The position numbers and the translations under genes were made by a program. Source: Oscillospiraceae bacterium (lineage in GTDB: Bacteria > Bacillota > Clostridia > Oscillospirales > Oscillospiraceae). Taken from it: 18,701 nt of DNA. Shown piece after piece: positions 6,505 to 13,659 of the stretch (within the stretch, counting starts at the first letter, position 1; the number at the start of each line of letters is the position of its first letter). The notes under the pieces are model-generated. The model was given only the letters and a program-made list of their open reading frames with translations. It had not been told where the DNA came from and ran no database searches. Location: contig JAFPTE010000036.1 of assembly GCA_017400415.1 (NCBI GenBank), positions 1-18,701 of the forward strand, in the 5' to 3' direction.

Positions 6505-6879
6505 TTATTTGCCGCCTCTGAGCAGCTTGTCGTACCTGTCCTTGGTGATAAGGGACGATATCACGTCCACCATAACCTGCCGGTTTTCCGGCTCCATCTC
6601 ATCCAGCACCTTCAGAAAATCACCGGCGGTAAGGCCCTCTGCCAGCTCACGGTTCAGGGCGTCCATGCTGAAGGTGCTCTGGGTCCTGCCCAGGATGTAG
6701 TCAAGGGTCACGTTGAAAAAATCGGCAAACCAGCACAGGGTGTCCAGGTCCGGTATGTGGCGCTCAGTCTCATAGTTGGAGACGGTGCCCACGGAGACCT
6801 TCAGCTTGGCGGCCATGTCCGCCTGGGTCAGTCTTCTGCTCTTTCTGAGTTCGGTGATTGCATTGCCGTATGTTGCCAT
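6505..6879 (-). CDS. XRE-family transcriptional regulator
   Basis: A 124-residue regulator with a standard N-terminal helix-turn-helix at about residues 6-62 (LRKSRRLTQADMAAKLKVSVGTVSNYE, split here across helices 1-3, then PDLDTLCWFADFFNVTLDYILG). The C-terminal half (about 70-124) is helical with no ligand or protease domain. It is a cytoplasmic DNA-binding protein; target unknown. The ATG at 6879 follows GAGGAG with 9-base spacing. It is monocistronic, with a consensus promoter upstream and hairpins downstream. The divergent or upstream neighbours give no clear target, so self-regulation is the simplest guess. It differs in sequence from the XRE protein at 3030. Confidence 0.88.
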   Translation of the reverse strand: MATYGNAITELRKSRRLTQADMAAKLKVSVGTVSNYETERHIPDLDTLCWFADFFNVTLDYILGRTQSTFSMDALNRELAEGLTAGDFLKVLDEMEPENRQVMVDVISSLITKDRYDKLLRGGK

Positions 6880-6915
6880 TGCTGTGCACTCCTCTTGTAT
6901 TTATCTCTGGAGTAA

Positions 6916-6943
6916 ATTATACCAGAACTCAGATATTTGTCAA
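6916..6943 (-). promoter_or_regulatory. Consensus sigma-A promoter of the XRE gene
   Basis: On the minus strand, TTGACA (plus 6938-6943), a 16-base spacer and TATAAT (plus 6916-6921) match consensus in both boxes. The start should be near 6909, leaving a leader of about 30 bases. Confidence 0.78.
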
Positions 6944-6963
6944 GTTTTAAAAACAGACTGGTG

Positions 6964-6988
6964 TTTTTTTTTTTTTTGAAAATTTCAA
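6964..6988. promoter_or_regulatory. A/T tract and TTGAAA-A-TTTCAA palindrome upstream of the XRE promoter
   Basis: Fourteen consecutive T (6964-6977; A on the minus strand) lie about 20-35 bases upstream of the XRE -35 box, where an UP element or a curved A-tract would act. They abut a 13-base palindrome with arms TTGAAA/TTTCAA (6976-6988). Function is inferred from position. Confidence 0.35.
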
Positions 6989-7017
6989 CATTAGTACGGC
7001 CTATGTTGTTAGAAACT

Positions 7018-8154
7018 TCAGATCAGGCGGCGGCAGGTGACCTCAATATCCCCGTTCACGGTGACGCAGCGGACGGAGCCTGCGCCGCTCTCGCTGCCGG
7101 CGGGGCAGCTTATATCTCCGAAGAGGGTGCGGGTGGAGAAGCGGTAGTCCTCCTCCCGGCCGTAGAGCTCCAGGGTGATATCCCCGTTGGTGGCCTCAAA
7201 GCTGCCGGAGGCCAGGGGCGCCTCCAGGGAGATATCCATATCCCCGCTGGCGGAGGCTGCGGTGAGCTTTTCGGCGATATAGGCCTCCTCCACCTCCAGG
7301 TCCCCGCTGGCCATCTTTGTGGAAAACTCCCGGGCGGTGAGCTCGGATATGCTCACGTCCCCGGAGGCGGTGGTAACGGTGACCTCGTTGGCGGTAATCT
7401 GATTGAGCTCCACGTCCCCGGCAACCGTGCGGAAGGCTGCCCTGTCTGCGGCGCAGTCCGTGACCTCCATATCCCCGGAGCCCGTGGAAAGGCTCAGCTC
7501 CCCGGCGGCCGTGAGCCCCTCAACGTCAATATCCCCGTTGCCGGTGGTGACCTTAAGGCCCAGGGCCTTTCTGATGCTGCTGGAAAAATCGCCGGAGGCG
7601 GTGTTTGCGGTGATGGTCAGCAGCTTTTCCGCCGGAATCTCTATGCGCACCAGGTTTCCCACGTTCTTGTCGATAAGCATCACGATGCCCAGCTTGAAAT
7701 AGAAGCCGGAGGAGTCCCGCTTGCCGGTATAGGACTTGGTTATGCGGCACACTCTGCCGGCGGTGACCTGGTAGGTGACCCCGTCCCCCTCCGTCACATG
7801 GACGTGGATCCGGTTATCGTGGGAGGGCTCTAGCTCCACGTCGCCGCTTATTTCCTGGACCTCCAGCTCCTCCACGGGCCCGGCGTCCACCACGTAGTCC
7901 CGCTTCCGGGGTCCCTTGCTCTCCCGCTCCTCCGGCTGGGCCTCTGTCTCCGGCCGGGCGTAGGCGGTGCCCACGGTGGTCCTGACTATATCGTCAATGC
8001 TGCCCAGGGCGGCCACAGCCGCCTCCTCGTCCATGCCCTCCTCTATCCGGTCCTCGATGGACTCCACATAGAAGTTCACGATGGCGTTGGCCTCGTCGGC
8101 GGGCACGTTTTTGAGCCTTCTGCAGAGCTCCTCCGTAAATTCTCTCTTTGTCAT
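7018..8154 (-). CDS. HAAS (DUF1700) + DUF4097 beta-helix protein
   Basis: A 378-residue protein whose ATG at 8154 overlaps the PadR stop by four bases (ATGA). Residues 1-60 (MTKREFTEELCRRL...AVAALGSIDDIVRT) are a HAAS/DUF1700 helical domain, known to be encoded beside PadR regulators. A charged linker (about 65-90) leads into a DUF4097-type repeat region. Ten turns carry SGD, NGD or AGD at about residues 187, 206, 226, 245, 264, 283, 303, 323, 345 and 367, a period of 19-22 residues expected of a right-handed beta-helix. No signal peptide or clear membrane segment is visible, unlike many relatives. It is probably a sensor or effector of envelope stress controlled by PadR; ligand unknown. The same frame stays open upstream to 8496, but that part is the PadR gene read out of frame. 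Confidence 0.85.
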   Translation of the reverse strand: MTKREFTEELCRRLKNVPADEANAIVNFYVESIEDRIEEGMDEEAAVAALGSIDDIVRTTVGTAYARPETEAQPEERESKGPRKRDYVVDAGPVEELEVQEISGDVELEPSHDNRIHVHVTEGDGVTYQVTAGRVCRITKSYTGKRDSSGFYFKLGIVMLIDKNVGNLVRIEIPAEKLLTITANTASGDFSSSIRKALGLKVTTGNGDIDVEGLTAAGELSLSTGSGDMEVTDCAADRAAFRTVAGDVELNQITANEVTVTTASGDVSISELTAREFSTKMASGDLEVEEAYIAEKLTAASASGDMDISLEAPLASGSFEATNGDITLELYGREEDYRFSTRTLFGDISCPAGSESGAGSVRCVTVNGDIEVTCRRLI

Positions 8155-8462
8155 TTCAAATCCCCCTTTATATACTGGTATGCCTTCATGACGTCCTCCC
8201 ACTCCCGGAGGAAGTCCTGTATCCTTTCCCTGCCCTTCACCGTGATGGTGTAATACTTCCTCAGCCGGCCGCTGTGCTCCACGGTGTAGACCTCCACGGC
8301 GCCGGTGGACTCCAGGCGCTTCAGAATCGGGTACAGGGTGGACTCCGACAGGGTAACGAAGGGCGAGATATCCTTGATTATCTTGTAGCCGTAGGAATCC
8401 CCCTCCGTCAGCGCCCGGAGAACGGATATATCCAGTATTCCTCGCCGCAGCTGTGCATCCAT
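8151..8462 (-). CDS. PadR-family transcriptional regulator
   Basis: A 103-residue winged-helix regulator. The hallmark start RRGILDISVLRALTEGDSYGYKIIKDI (shortened here; residues 6-32), the recognition helix region LSESTLYPILKRLESTGAV (38-56) and the wing SGRLRKYYTITVKGRERI (64-81) are all present. PadR proteins of this short class repress their own operon and a HAAS/DUF1700 partner, which is the very next gene. The ATG at 8462 is preceded by AAGGAGG with about 8-base spacing. It is first in a two-gene operon with a near-consensus promoter about 150 bases upstream. The effector is unknown. Confidence 0.93.
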   Translation of the reverse strand: MDAQLRRGILDISVLRALTEGDSYGYKIIKDISPFVTLSESTLYPILKRLESTGAVEVYTVEHSGRLRKYYTITVKGRERIQDFLREWEDVMKAYQYIKGDLK

Positions 8463-8590
8463 TGCTTTGCCCTCCTTCCTTCAGCCTGTGCTTCATTGGG
8501 GGTGCCGAGACCCAGGGTTTCGGCCCTGAAAATGTGGTCCCGTCTCTCCCCTGGTGCCCTTCCGGATTTTCCGCTTTTGAATGTGCTCAA
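8408..8590 (-). CDS. Possible TTG-started leader frame overlapping padR (speculative)
   Basis: A 60-codon frame begins at TTG (8590) exactly eight bases after a very strong Shine-Dalgarno sequence, AAAGGAGGTG (8597-8606). It runs into the start of padR in another frame, overlapping it by 55 bases. The predicted transcript would start at about 8607, almost on the Shine-Dalgarno itself. The encoded peptide is basic, lacks obvious structure and matches nothing I recognise. It may be a leader whose translation affects padR, or the strong site may be accidental. Confidence 0.25.
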   Translation of the reverse strand: MSTFKSGKSGRAPGERRDHIFRAETLGLGTPNEAQAEGRRAKQWMHSCGEEYWIYPFSGR

Positions 8591-8614
8591 GCAGAACACC
8601 TCCTTTCACGGCAT

Positions 8615-8643
8615 ATTATGCCACGCAGAGTATTATATGTCAA
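8615..8643 (-). promoter_or_regulatory. Promoter of the padR operon
   Basis: On the minus strand TTGACA (plus 8638-8643), a 17-base spacer and CATAAT (plus 8615-8620) match 11 of 12 consensus bases. The start near 8607 leaves a leader of about 145 bases. It includes hairpins such as CAGGG/CCCTG and GCCGA/TCGGC near 8500-8530. Confidence 0.75.
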
Positions 8644-8660
8644 GTGGTATTTTAAATTTT

Positions 8661-8688
8661 TTTTACCCGCTCCGGAGAGCGGGTAAAA
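8661..8688. terminator. Hairpin after the S24-like gene
   Basis: A perfect 12-bp stem TTTTACCCGCTC/GAGCGGGTAAAA (8661-8672, 8677-8688) with a four-base loop lies four bases beyond the S24-like stop on the minus strand. Arms are A/U closed rather than followed by a free U-run on the minus strand, so its strength as a terminator is uncertain. Confidence 0.5.
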
Positions 8689-8691
8689 AGC

Positions 8692-8979
8692 TTATGGCAG
8701 CGGTATTTCCGGCAGGAGGGCCCTGCCCAGGCAGCAGACCTCCTCCGGGCGGCAGGTTATATCCCGCCTCCGAAGCCGGCGGTTTACGCACAGCAGGTGC
8801 ACATAGCCGGCGGAATCCTCGCAGTACTGTCTTATAAGGGTGCTGTTTCCCAGGGCGAAGAGGCCCACGTCCCCGTCCTGCAGGGGTCTGTCGGCGGCGA
8901 AGTCCAGCACCTGGCCAGGGGCGGCGTAGGGCCGCAGCTCCGCATTGGGGACGATGACGCCGAAGTCGGCCTCGCTCAC
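8692..8979 (-). CDS. Small S24/LexA-like domain protein, catalytic residues apparently lost
   Basis: A 95-residue protein. A GTG start at 8979 overlaps the CotH-like stop as GTGA and is preferred; a GTG at 8988 is the alternative and adds three residues. The order ADF...(about 20)...PLQDGDVGLFALGNSTLIRQYCED...VHLLCVNRRLRRRDI...EEVCCLGRALL matches the C-terminal S24 (LexA/CI) peptidase fold: DGD, the TLKR-like strand, the LxxxN turn and the terminal LGRAL strand. Where S24 enzymes have GDSM, this has PNAE, and the catalytic Lys of TLKR is Ile (TLIR). No DNA-binding domain is present. It could bind a peptide or another protein rather than cleave. Its job is not known; coupling to the CotH lipoprotein suggests shared control. 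Confidence 0.65.
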   Translation of the reverse strand: MSEADFGVIVPNAELRPYAAPGQVLDFAADRPLQDGDVGLFALGNSTLIRQYCEDSAGYVHLLCVNRRLRRRDITCRPEEVCCLGRALLPEIPLP

Positions 8980-10520
8980 TTTCCCCACTTGCCGAACTCC
9001 TTATCCAGGTAAGGCAGCCGCCGTCCCAGCCAGGAGAAGGCGCCGCCGGAGCCGGTGGAGAGCCGCTGGTCCACGCTCTTGACCTCTTTTTTCACCGCAT
9101 CGAACAGGGCCTTTTCCTCATTTACAATCTCCGTGATGCCCTCCAGGCCGCCCAGCTCCTCCCAGCGCCGGGCCACGGCCTTCCTGAACCAGTCCGTGGT
9201 GCAGAGCACCAGGAACCAGGGGTTGGACCGGTCGCCGTAGGAGTCCACGAAGGACTGGGGCTGGAAGTAGGGCACGTAAAGGGAGTCCGTGGCGGGGCCC
9301 ATGCAGGTCCAGTTGAAGTCCCAGGGGGCGGTGCAGCGGAGCCTGGGCTCAGGGTCCGTAAAGTCCACGGCGAAGAAGAAGCTGCCGGCGCCCACGTCCT
9401 TATCGTCCACGATGGTATAAAGGATGAACATATTCACGAAGCTGTCCAGGTCCAAAAATTCCTCCACTGCCTCACGGCTTGTGGCGGCCTTGGACTCATA
9501 GGTGCCCTTGGCGTTCACCGCCTGCTTTCCTCCGGCGGCGTCCTTCAGAAGGGCATTGAAGCAGTTTCGCACGTATTCGGCGATGAAGCTTTCCTGCTCC
9601 TGGGACCAGACGTCGCTTTTGATGGAGTACTTGGCGGCCTTGAACTTGCGCTTTGTGCCCGCCAGGTCCTTAAACTCCGCCCCGCCGTAGTCCATCTTGA
9701 AGTAGGGCTCCTCGCCGTAGTTGTCCAGCTCCACCAGGTAGCCGGTCAGGGGATCCTTATCCCCCTCCTCCGGCTCGTTCACGTCCACCCGGTGCTCATT
9801 GACCTGGGTCTGCTCGCAGAGCAGGTACAGGCCCATGAAGTCCCCGTTCAGCTCCAGCCGCACCAGAATGGCGTCGGAGCAGTAGTTGTCCGGGCCCATT
9901 ATGTAGCGCCCCAGCCGGAAGGCCACGGCGTTGCGGACCACGTCCTCAACGTTCTTCAGAAGCACCCAGCTCTTCATGGCGGAGCCGCCGTTCAGGCCCA
10001 GCATGCTGTGCTTTTTCTCAAACTTGATGCGGTAGGGCACCGGATTCTGCCTTATCTTCTCCACATTACCGTAGAAGGCGGATTGGTTGCCCCGGACCTT
10101 GATGCCGGCGGCGGCGTCCGCAAAGTCCCAGGCGGTGCCGGCGCCGTAGACGGAGACGGTGCAGTTGACGTACTGGGTCTTGCTGACCACCTCCTTGCCT
10201 CCGGTGTTCACGGAGATGATGGGGATGGTGCCCATAGGCACGGCGTCAAAGGTCTTGGTGCCGCTTATCTCGTTTTCGATGACCCGCACGGGCAGATCCG
10301 AGGGGACCGAGGGCTCCTCGTCACGGGGTTCCCGCTCCGGCACCTCCGGCGCAGTCACCACCAGGGGGTCCTCACCGGTCTCATCAGGCTCCCTGGTGCT
10401 CTGGGAGCCGGTGATGTGCGCCTCTCCCCCGTCCAGAATGACCTCCGCCGTGGCCGGGGCGCAGGCAGAGAGCAGCAGGGCCAGGGACATTATAAGCAAT
10501 ATGGCTCTTTTCGCCTTCAT
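8976..10520 (-). CDS. CotH-kinase family lipoprotein
   Basis: A 514-residue exported lipoprotein. The ATG at 10520 is chosen because the signal peptide KRAILLIMSLALLLSAC follows directly (lipobox Cys20) and AAGGA lies about eight bases upstream; an in-frame start at 10565 would add residues before the signal. A Glu/Pro/Asp-rich linker (about 40-78) precedes the CotH domain (about 95-480). Landmarks are IKVRGNQS (140-147), YRIKFEKK (163-170), WVLLKNVEDVVRN (185-197), GLYLLCEQTQVNEHRVDV (230-247), DDKD (372-375) and APWDFNWT (398-405). CotH of Bacillus is an atypical protein kinase of spore coat proteins; clostridial lipoprotein members sit on the cell surface and their substrates are mostly unknown. 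The common WDxD motif reads WDFN here. It is the first gene of a pair with the S24-like protein. Confidence 0.88.
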   Translation of the reverse strand: MKAKRAILLIMSLALLLSACAPATAEVILDGGEAHITGSQSTREPDETGEDPLVVTAPEVPEREPRDEEPSVPSDLPVRVIENEISGTKTFDAVPMGTIPIISVNTGGKEVVSKTQYVNCTVSVYGAGTAWDFADAAAGIKVRGNQSAFYGNVEKIRQNPVPYRIKFEKKHSMLGLNGGSAMKSWVLLKNVEDVVRNAVAFRLGRYIMGPDNYCSDAILVRLELNGDFMGLYLLCEQTQVNEHRVDVNEPEEGDKDPLTGYLVELDNYGEEPYFKMDYGGAEFKDLAGTKRKFKAAKYSIKSDVWSQEQESFIAEYVRNCFNALLKDAAGGKQAVNAKGTYESKAATSREAVEEFLDLDSFVNMFILYTIVDDKDVGAGSFFFAVDFTDPEPRLRCTAPWDFNWTCMGPATDSLYVPYFQPQSFVDSYGDRSNPWFLVLCTTDWFRKAVARRWEELGGLEGITEIVNEEKALFDAVKKEVKSVDQRLSTGSGGAFSWLGRRLPYLDKEFGKWGK

Positions 10521-10554
10521 GTTATCGATCCTTTTCCGAAATATTATCACTTTA

Positions 10555-10587
10555 CAGTTTACCACCCTTTTTCCCCTTTGTAAACTG
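10555..10587 (-). promoter_or_regulatory. Predicted cotH promoter embedded in an inverted repeat
   Basis: On the minus strand TTTACA (plus 10579-10584), a 17-base spacer and TAAACT (plus 10556-10561) form a plausible promoter. The boxes lie inside a perfect 8-bp inverted repeat, CAGTTTAC (10555-10562) and GTAAACTG (10580-10587), so a dimeric regulator binding the repeat would cover both boxes. A second -10-like GATAAT occurs at plus 10543-10548. Confidence 0.45.
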
Positions 10588-10629
10588 CACTTTCGACAAA
10601 TTTCGGGTTTTTTATCACGTCCTCCCGCC

Positions 10630-10658
10630 TTGCCTTTTCGTACCGTGCGTGCTATAAT
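10630..10658 (+). promoter_or_regulatory. Promoter of the murJ-csaB operon
   Basis: TTGCCT (10630-10635), a 17-base spacer and a perfect TATAAT (10653-10658) give a start near 10665, about 25 bases before the murJ GTG. It is the only clear promoter for the six-gene operon in the window. Confidence 0.7.
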
Positions 10659-10690
10659 GAATTTAAGTATGCTGTTAAGGAGGTCCCGCC

Positions 10691-12238
10691 GTGGAGGAAA
10701 AGAAAAAAGGCTCCGTCCGCACCGTGGGCCTCATGATGATAATCACCCTTCTGGGCAAGGTTCTGGGCCTTGTGCGGGACCGGCTTCTGACTGTGAATTA
10801 CGGCAGCGGCATGGAGGCCAACGCCTTTCTGACCGCCAGCCGCATCCCCCGGGTTTTCTTTGACGCCGTCTTCGCCTCCGCCATCTCCGCCAGCCTTATC
10901 CCGGTCTTCTCGGAGCTTCTGACGAAGCGGGGCAAGAAGGCCGCCTGCGATTTCGCCGGCTCCTTTCTGACTCTCATGACCGCCCTCTGCGCCCTGCTGA
11001 CGGTGCTGGGCATGGTCTTCGCCGGCCCTCTGGCCCGGCTCTTTGCCCCGGGCTTTGACCCCCAGACCGGCCGCCTGACGGAGGAGCTCACCCGGATCAT
11101 GATGCCCACGGTGATCTTCACCGGCGTAGCCTTCTCCTTCGTGGGCATTCTCCAGTCCCTGGAGGAGTTCAATATCCCCGCCGCCATCAGCCTTATCTCC
11201 AACGGCGCCGTCATTGTCTACTATCTGTTTTTTAACCGCACCTTCGGTATCTACGGCCTGGCCGCCGCCTTCCTCATCTCCTGGGCCCTCCAGGCCCTGG
11301 TGCAGATACCCAGCCTTATAAAAAAGGGCGCCACCCTGCGGCCCAGCCTCCGGTTTGAGGATGAAGGCCTCAGAAAGGTCCTGCGCCTTATGCTGCCCGT
11401 CATGGTGGCCTCCTGGGTCCTGCCCGTGAACCAGGCGGTGAACGGCATCTTCGCCTCCGGCCTCTTTGAGGGCGCCGGAGTCTCCGCCGTGGACCACGCC
11501 TACAGCCTTTTCACGGTCATCGCCGGGGTCTTCGTCCTGTCCGTCACCAACTACATCTTCCCCCGGCTCTCCCGGCTGGCCGCCGGCGAGGGGGGCGATA
11601 TGTCCGCCACTCTCCGGGGCACCCTCCACACGGTGATGCTGGTGGTGGTGCCCATGACCGTGGGCCTCATGGCCGTCTCCCGGCCCCTGGTGGACTTCAT
11701 CTTCGGCGGCGGAAAATTTGACGGCTTTGCGGTGGATATAACCGCCCGGGCCCTCAGCTTCATGGCTCTTGGCACCGTGGGCTACGCCCTTACGAACGTG
11801 CTGTGCCGGTTTTACTTTGCCCGGCTGGAGGGCCTTGTGCCCCTTCTGGCCGGCGCCGCCGCCGTCGCCGCAAACGCCATTCTCTGCGCCGTGCTGACCC
11901 CCCTTATGGACGTGGGGGGCATAGCCCTGGCCTGTGCCCTGTCCCTGAGCGTCAACGGCGTTCTCCTGGCCGTCCCTCTGGGGCGCCGGGGCGTGAAGCT
12001 CATAACGGCGGATTTTGCCCTGGATATGGGAAAAATTCTCCTTTCCGCCCTTATTATGGAACCGGCGGTGTTTTTTACCCGTCAGATACTTGAGGGCCGG
12101 GGCAAGCTTCTGACCCTTATTGTGCCCTGCGCCGCCGGGGTCCTTGTCTACGGCATAATGATACTCGTCCTCCGGCTTCCGGAGGCCATGAGCGCAAAAG
12201 ACTTCATCCTTTCCAGAATCGGGAGGAAAGAGAAATGA
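10691..12238 (+). CDS. murJ: Lipid II flippase MurJ (MviN family)
   Basis: A 515-residue polytopic membrane protein of the MOP exporter superfamily that flips undecaprenyl-linked cell-wall precursors across the membrane. The N-terminus is diagnostic: LLGKVLGLVRDRLL, ANAFLTASRIPRVFFDAVFASAISASLIPVFSE (in parts, about residues 19-75). Later landmarks include ISNGAVIVYY, LPVMVASWVLPVNQAVNG and FGGGKFDG. Length and hydrophobic pattern fit the usual 14 membrane segments. Start is GTG at 10691 with AGGAGG at 10678-10683, 7-base spacing. It heads the operon and its stop overlaps the next ATG by four bases (ATGA). As it lies with glycan genes rather than division genes, its cargo could be the polysaccharide precursor, lipid II, or both. 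Confidence 0.92.
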   Translation: MEEKKKGSVRTVGLMMIITLLGKVLGLVRDRLLTVNYGSGMEANAFLTASRIPRVFFDAVFASAISASLIPVFSELLTKRGKKAACDFAGSFLTLMTALCALLTVLGMVFAGPLARLFAPGFDPQTGRLTEELTRIMMPTVIFTGVAFSFVGILQSLEEFNIPAAISLISNGAVIVYYLFFNRTFGIYGLAAAFLISWALQALVQIPSLIKKGATLRPSLRFEDEGLRKVLRLMLPVMVASWVLPVNQAVNGIFASGLFEGAGVSAVDHAYSLFTVIAGVFVLSVTNYIFPRLSRLAAGEGGDMSATLRGTLHTVMLVVVPMTVGLMAVSRPLVDFIFGGGKFDGFAVDITARALSFMALGTVGYALTNVLCRFYFARLEGLVPLLAGAAAVAANAILCAVLTPLMDVGGIALACALSLSVNGVLLAVPLGRRGVKLITADFALDMGKILLSALIMEPAVFFTRQILEGRGKLLTLIVPCAAGVLVYGIMILVLRLPEAMSAKDFILSRIGRKEK

Positions 12239-13659
12239 CCTTTATTAAAAACCTGCTCAGCGGCAGTCTTCTCTTCCGCTGGCTCACCGCCGCCTCGGAA
12301 TTTCTGGACCGGCAGTGGGAAAAGAGCTGGCTTTCCGCTGTCCTGTCGGAGCAGAAGGAGCGGACGGAGGACGGCAGCCTCATACCCCGGCTCCTGCGGC
12401 AGCTCCATCTTCTGCTTTGCAGGCTCTTCCGGCTCATACACCTTGACTCACTTCTGGAGGGCTCCGTCTTCCGCAACGCCTTCCTCTGGTCCGCCCTGGC
12501 TGCGGCCGTGACCCCCCTGGTGCCCACCATGTGGGCCCTGGCGGCGGTGCTGGCGGCCTACGGGGCTCTTTTCCTGGACCTGGGGGCAAACAAGTCCCTC
12601 ACTCTGCCCTACTCCCCGGAGAACAAATGGATCCTGGGCTACGCCTTCGTGTACGCCTTCTCCACCTTCTTCTCCCCCAACCGGGCCGGCAATCTGCGGG
12701 GGGCCGCCCTGACGGTGGTCTTCGTGCTCTTCGCCCTGGTGCTCTTCATGAGCCTGCGGAGCAAAAGGCAGATAAAAGCCCTCACCTCCCTTCTGGTGCT
12801 GGCGGGCTTCGCCGTCTCCCTGTACGGGCTCTGGCAGGTCTTCTCCGGGGCGGAGAACCTGGGCAACTGGGTGGACTCCGGCACCTCTGAGGAGATAGGC
12901 CTGCGGGTCTACTCCACCCTGGAAAACCCCAACGTGCTGGCGGAGTACCTTATCCTCATAATCCCCCTGGCCGTGGCCTCCGTCATCAATGCGGAAACGC
13001 CCAACGGCCGCCTGGCGGCCGTCATCGCCGCCGGCGCCATGACCGTCGTCATGGTGCTGACCTACTCCCGGGGCGGCTGGCTGGGCCTCATCTTCGCCGC
13101 AGCCCTTTTCCTGGTGATGCTGGACCGGCGTTTCATCGTTGTGGGCCTCATCGGCGCCGTGGCTCTGCTCTTTGTGCTGCCCCAGTCCATAACCTCCCGG
13201 CTCTTCTCCATCGGCAACCTGGCGGACTCCTCCCTGAATTACCGCTCCTCCATCTGGATGGGCACCCTGCGCATGCTGCAGGATTACTGGCTCTCCGGCA
13301 TCGGCACCGGCAGCGCAAACTTCAAGCTCATCTACCCCCTGTACAGCTACCACGCCGCCGTGGCGGAGCACTCCCACTGCCTGTACCTGCAGGTCATTGC
13401 GGAAAACGGCATTGTGGGTCTCTTCGTCTTCCTGGGCCTTCTGGTGTCCGCCCTGCGGAACATGGCCACCCAGATACGGCGGAGCACCGACAAAAAGCGC
13501 CGCATCGCCCTAATGGCCGTCCTCAGCGGCCTGGGTGGCTTTTTGGTCCAGAGCTTTGTGGAGCACTCCTTCTATAACTACCGGGTCCAGCTCATGTTCT
13601 GGATAGTCCTGGCCCTGGGCATGGCCCTGGCAAACCGGAAGGAGGCGGCGGAAGATTAA
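12235..13659 (+). CDS. O-antigen ligase/polymerase-like membrane protein (Wzy/WaaL family)
   Basis: A 474-residue integral membrane protein. After an amphipathic N-terminus (about 1-75) come about ten to twelve membrane segments. Family signatures are RVYSTLENPNVLAEY (224-238), TYSRGGWLG (276-284) and, after a long extracytoplasmic loop with ISGIGTGSANFK-like sequence (354-364), AEHSHCLYLQVIAENGIVGL (377-396, quoted in part as HSHCLYLQ). This is the Wzy_C layout: a polymerase joining polysaccharide repeats or a ligase moving finished glycan from undecaprenyl carrier to an acceptor. The start codon overlaps the murJ stop. In a Gram-positive cell it most likely acts on a wall-linked secondary polysaccharide or teichoic-type polymer. 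Ligase and polymerase roles cannot be separated from sequence alone. Confidence 0.83.
   Translation: MTFIKNLLSGSLLFRWLTAASEFLDRQWEKSWLSAVLSEQKERTEDGSLIPRLLRQLHLLLCRLFRLIHLDSLLEGSVFRNAFLWSALAAAVTPLVPTMWALAAVLAAYGALFLDLGANKSLTLPYSPENKWILGYAFVYAFSTFFSPNRAGNLRGAALTVVFVLFALVLFMSLRSKRQIKALTSLLVLAGFAVSLYGLWQVFSGAENLGNWVDSGTSEEIGLRVYSTLENPNVLAEYLILIIPLAVASVINAETPNGRLAAVIAAGAMTVVMVLTYSRGGWLGLIFAAALFLVMLDRRFIVVGLIGAVALLFVLPQSITSRLFSIGNLADSSLNYRSSIWMGTLRMLQDYWLSGIGTGSANFKLIYPLYSYHAAVAEHSHCLYLQVIAENGIVGLFVFLGLLVSALRNMATQIRRSTDKKRRIALMAVLSGLGGFLVQSFVEHSFYNYRVQLMFWIVLALGMALANRKEAAED

Noticed and set aside
7180..7540. Short direct repeats (ATATCCCCG-like) that might suggest a CRISPR or tandem repeat array
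   Set aside because: They vary, keep reading frame and encode the SGD turns of a protein.
6937..7833. A 298-codon plus-strand frame with regular Gly/Asp/Ile repeats
   Set aside because: The periodicity mirrors the SGD repeats of the minus-strand DUF4097 gene.
8155..8496. An N-terminal extension of the HAAS/DUF4097 frame
   Set aside because: This part is padR read in another frame; the HAAS domain begins exactly at ATG 8154, which overlaps the padR stop.
10652..11629. A 325-codon minus-strand frame rich in Gly, Glu and His
   Set aside because: Antisense to murJ, which has clear family motifs and a promoter and ribosome site.
12448..13377. A 309-codon minus-strand frame
   Set aside because: Antisense to the Wzy/WaaL-like gene; composition typical of a shadow frame.
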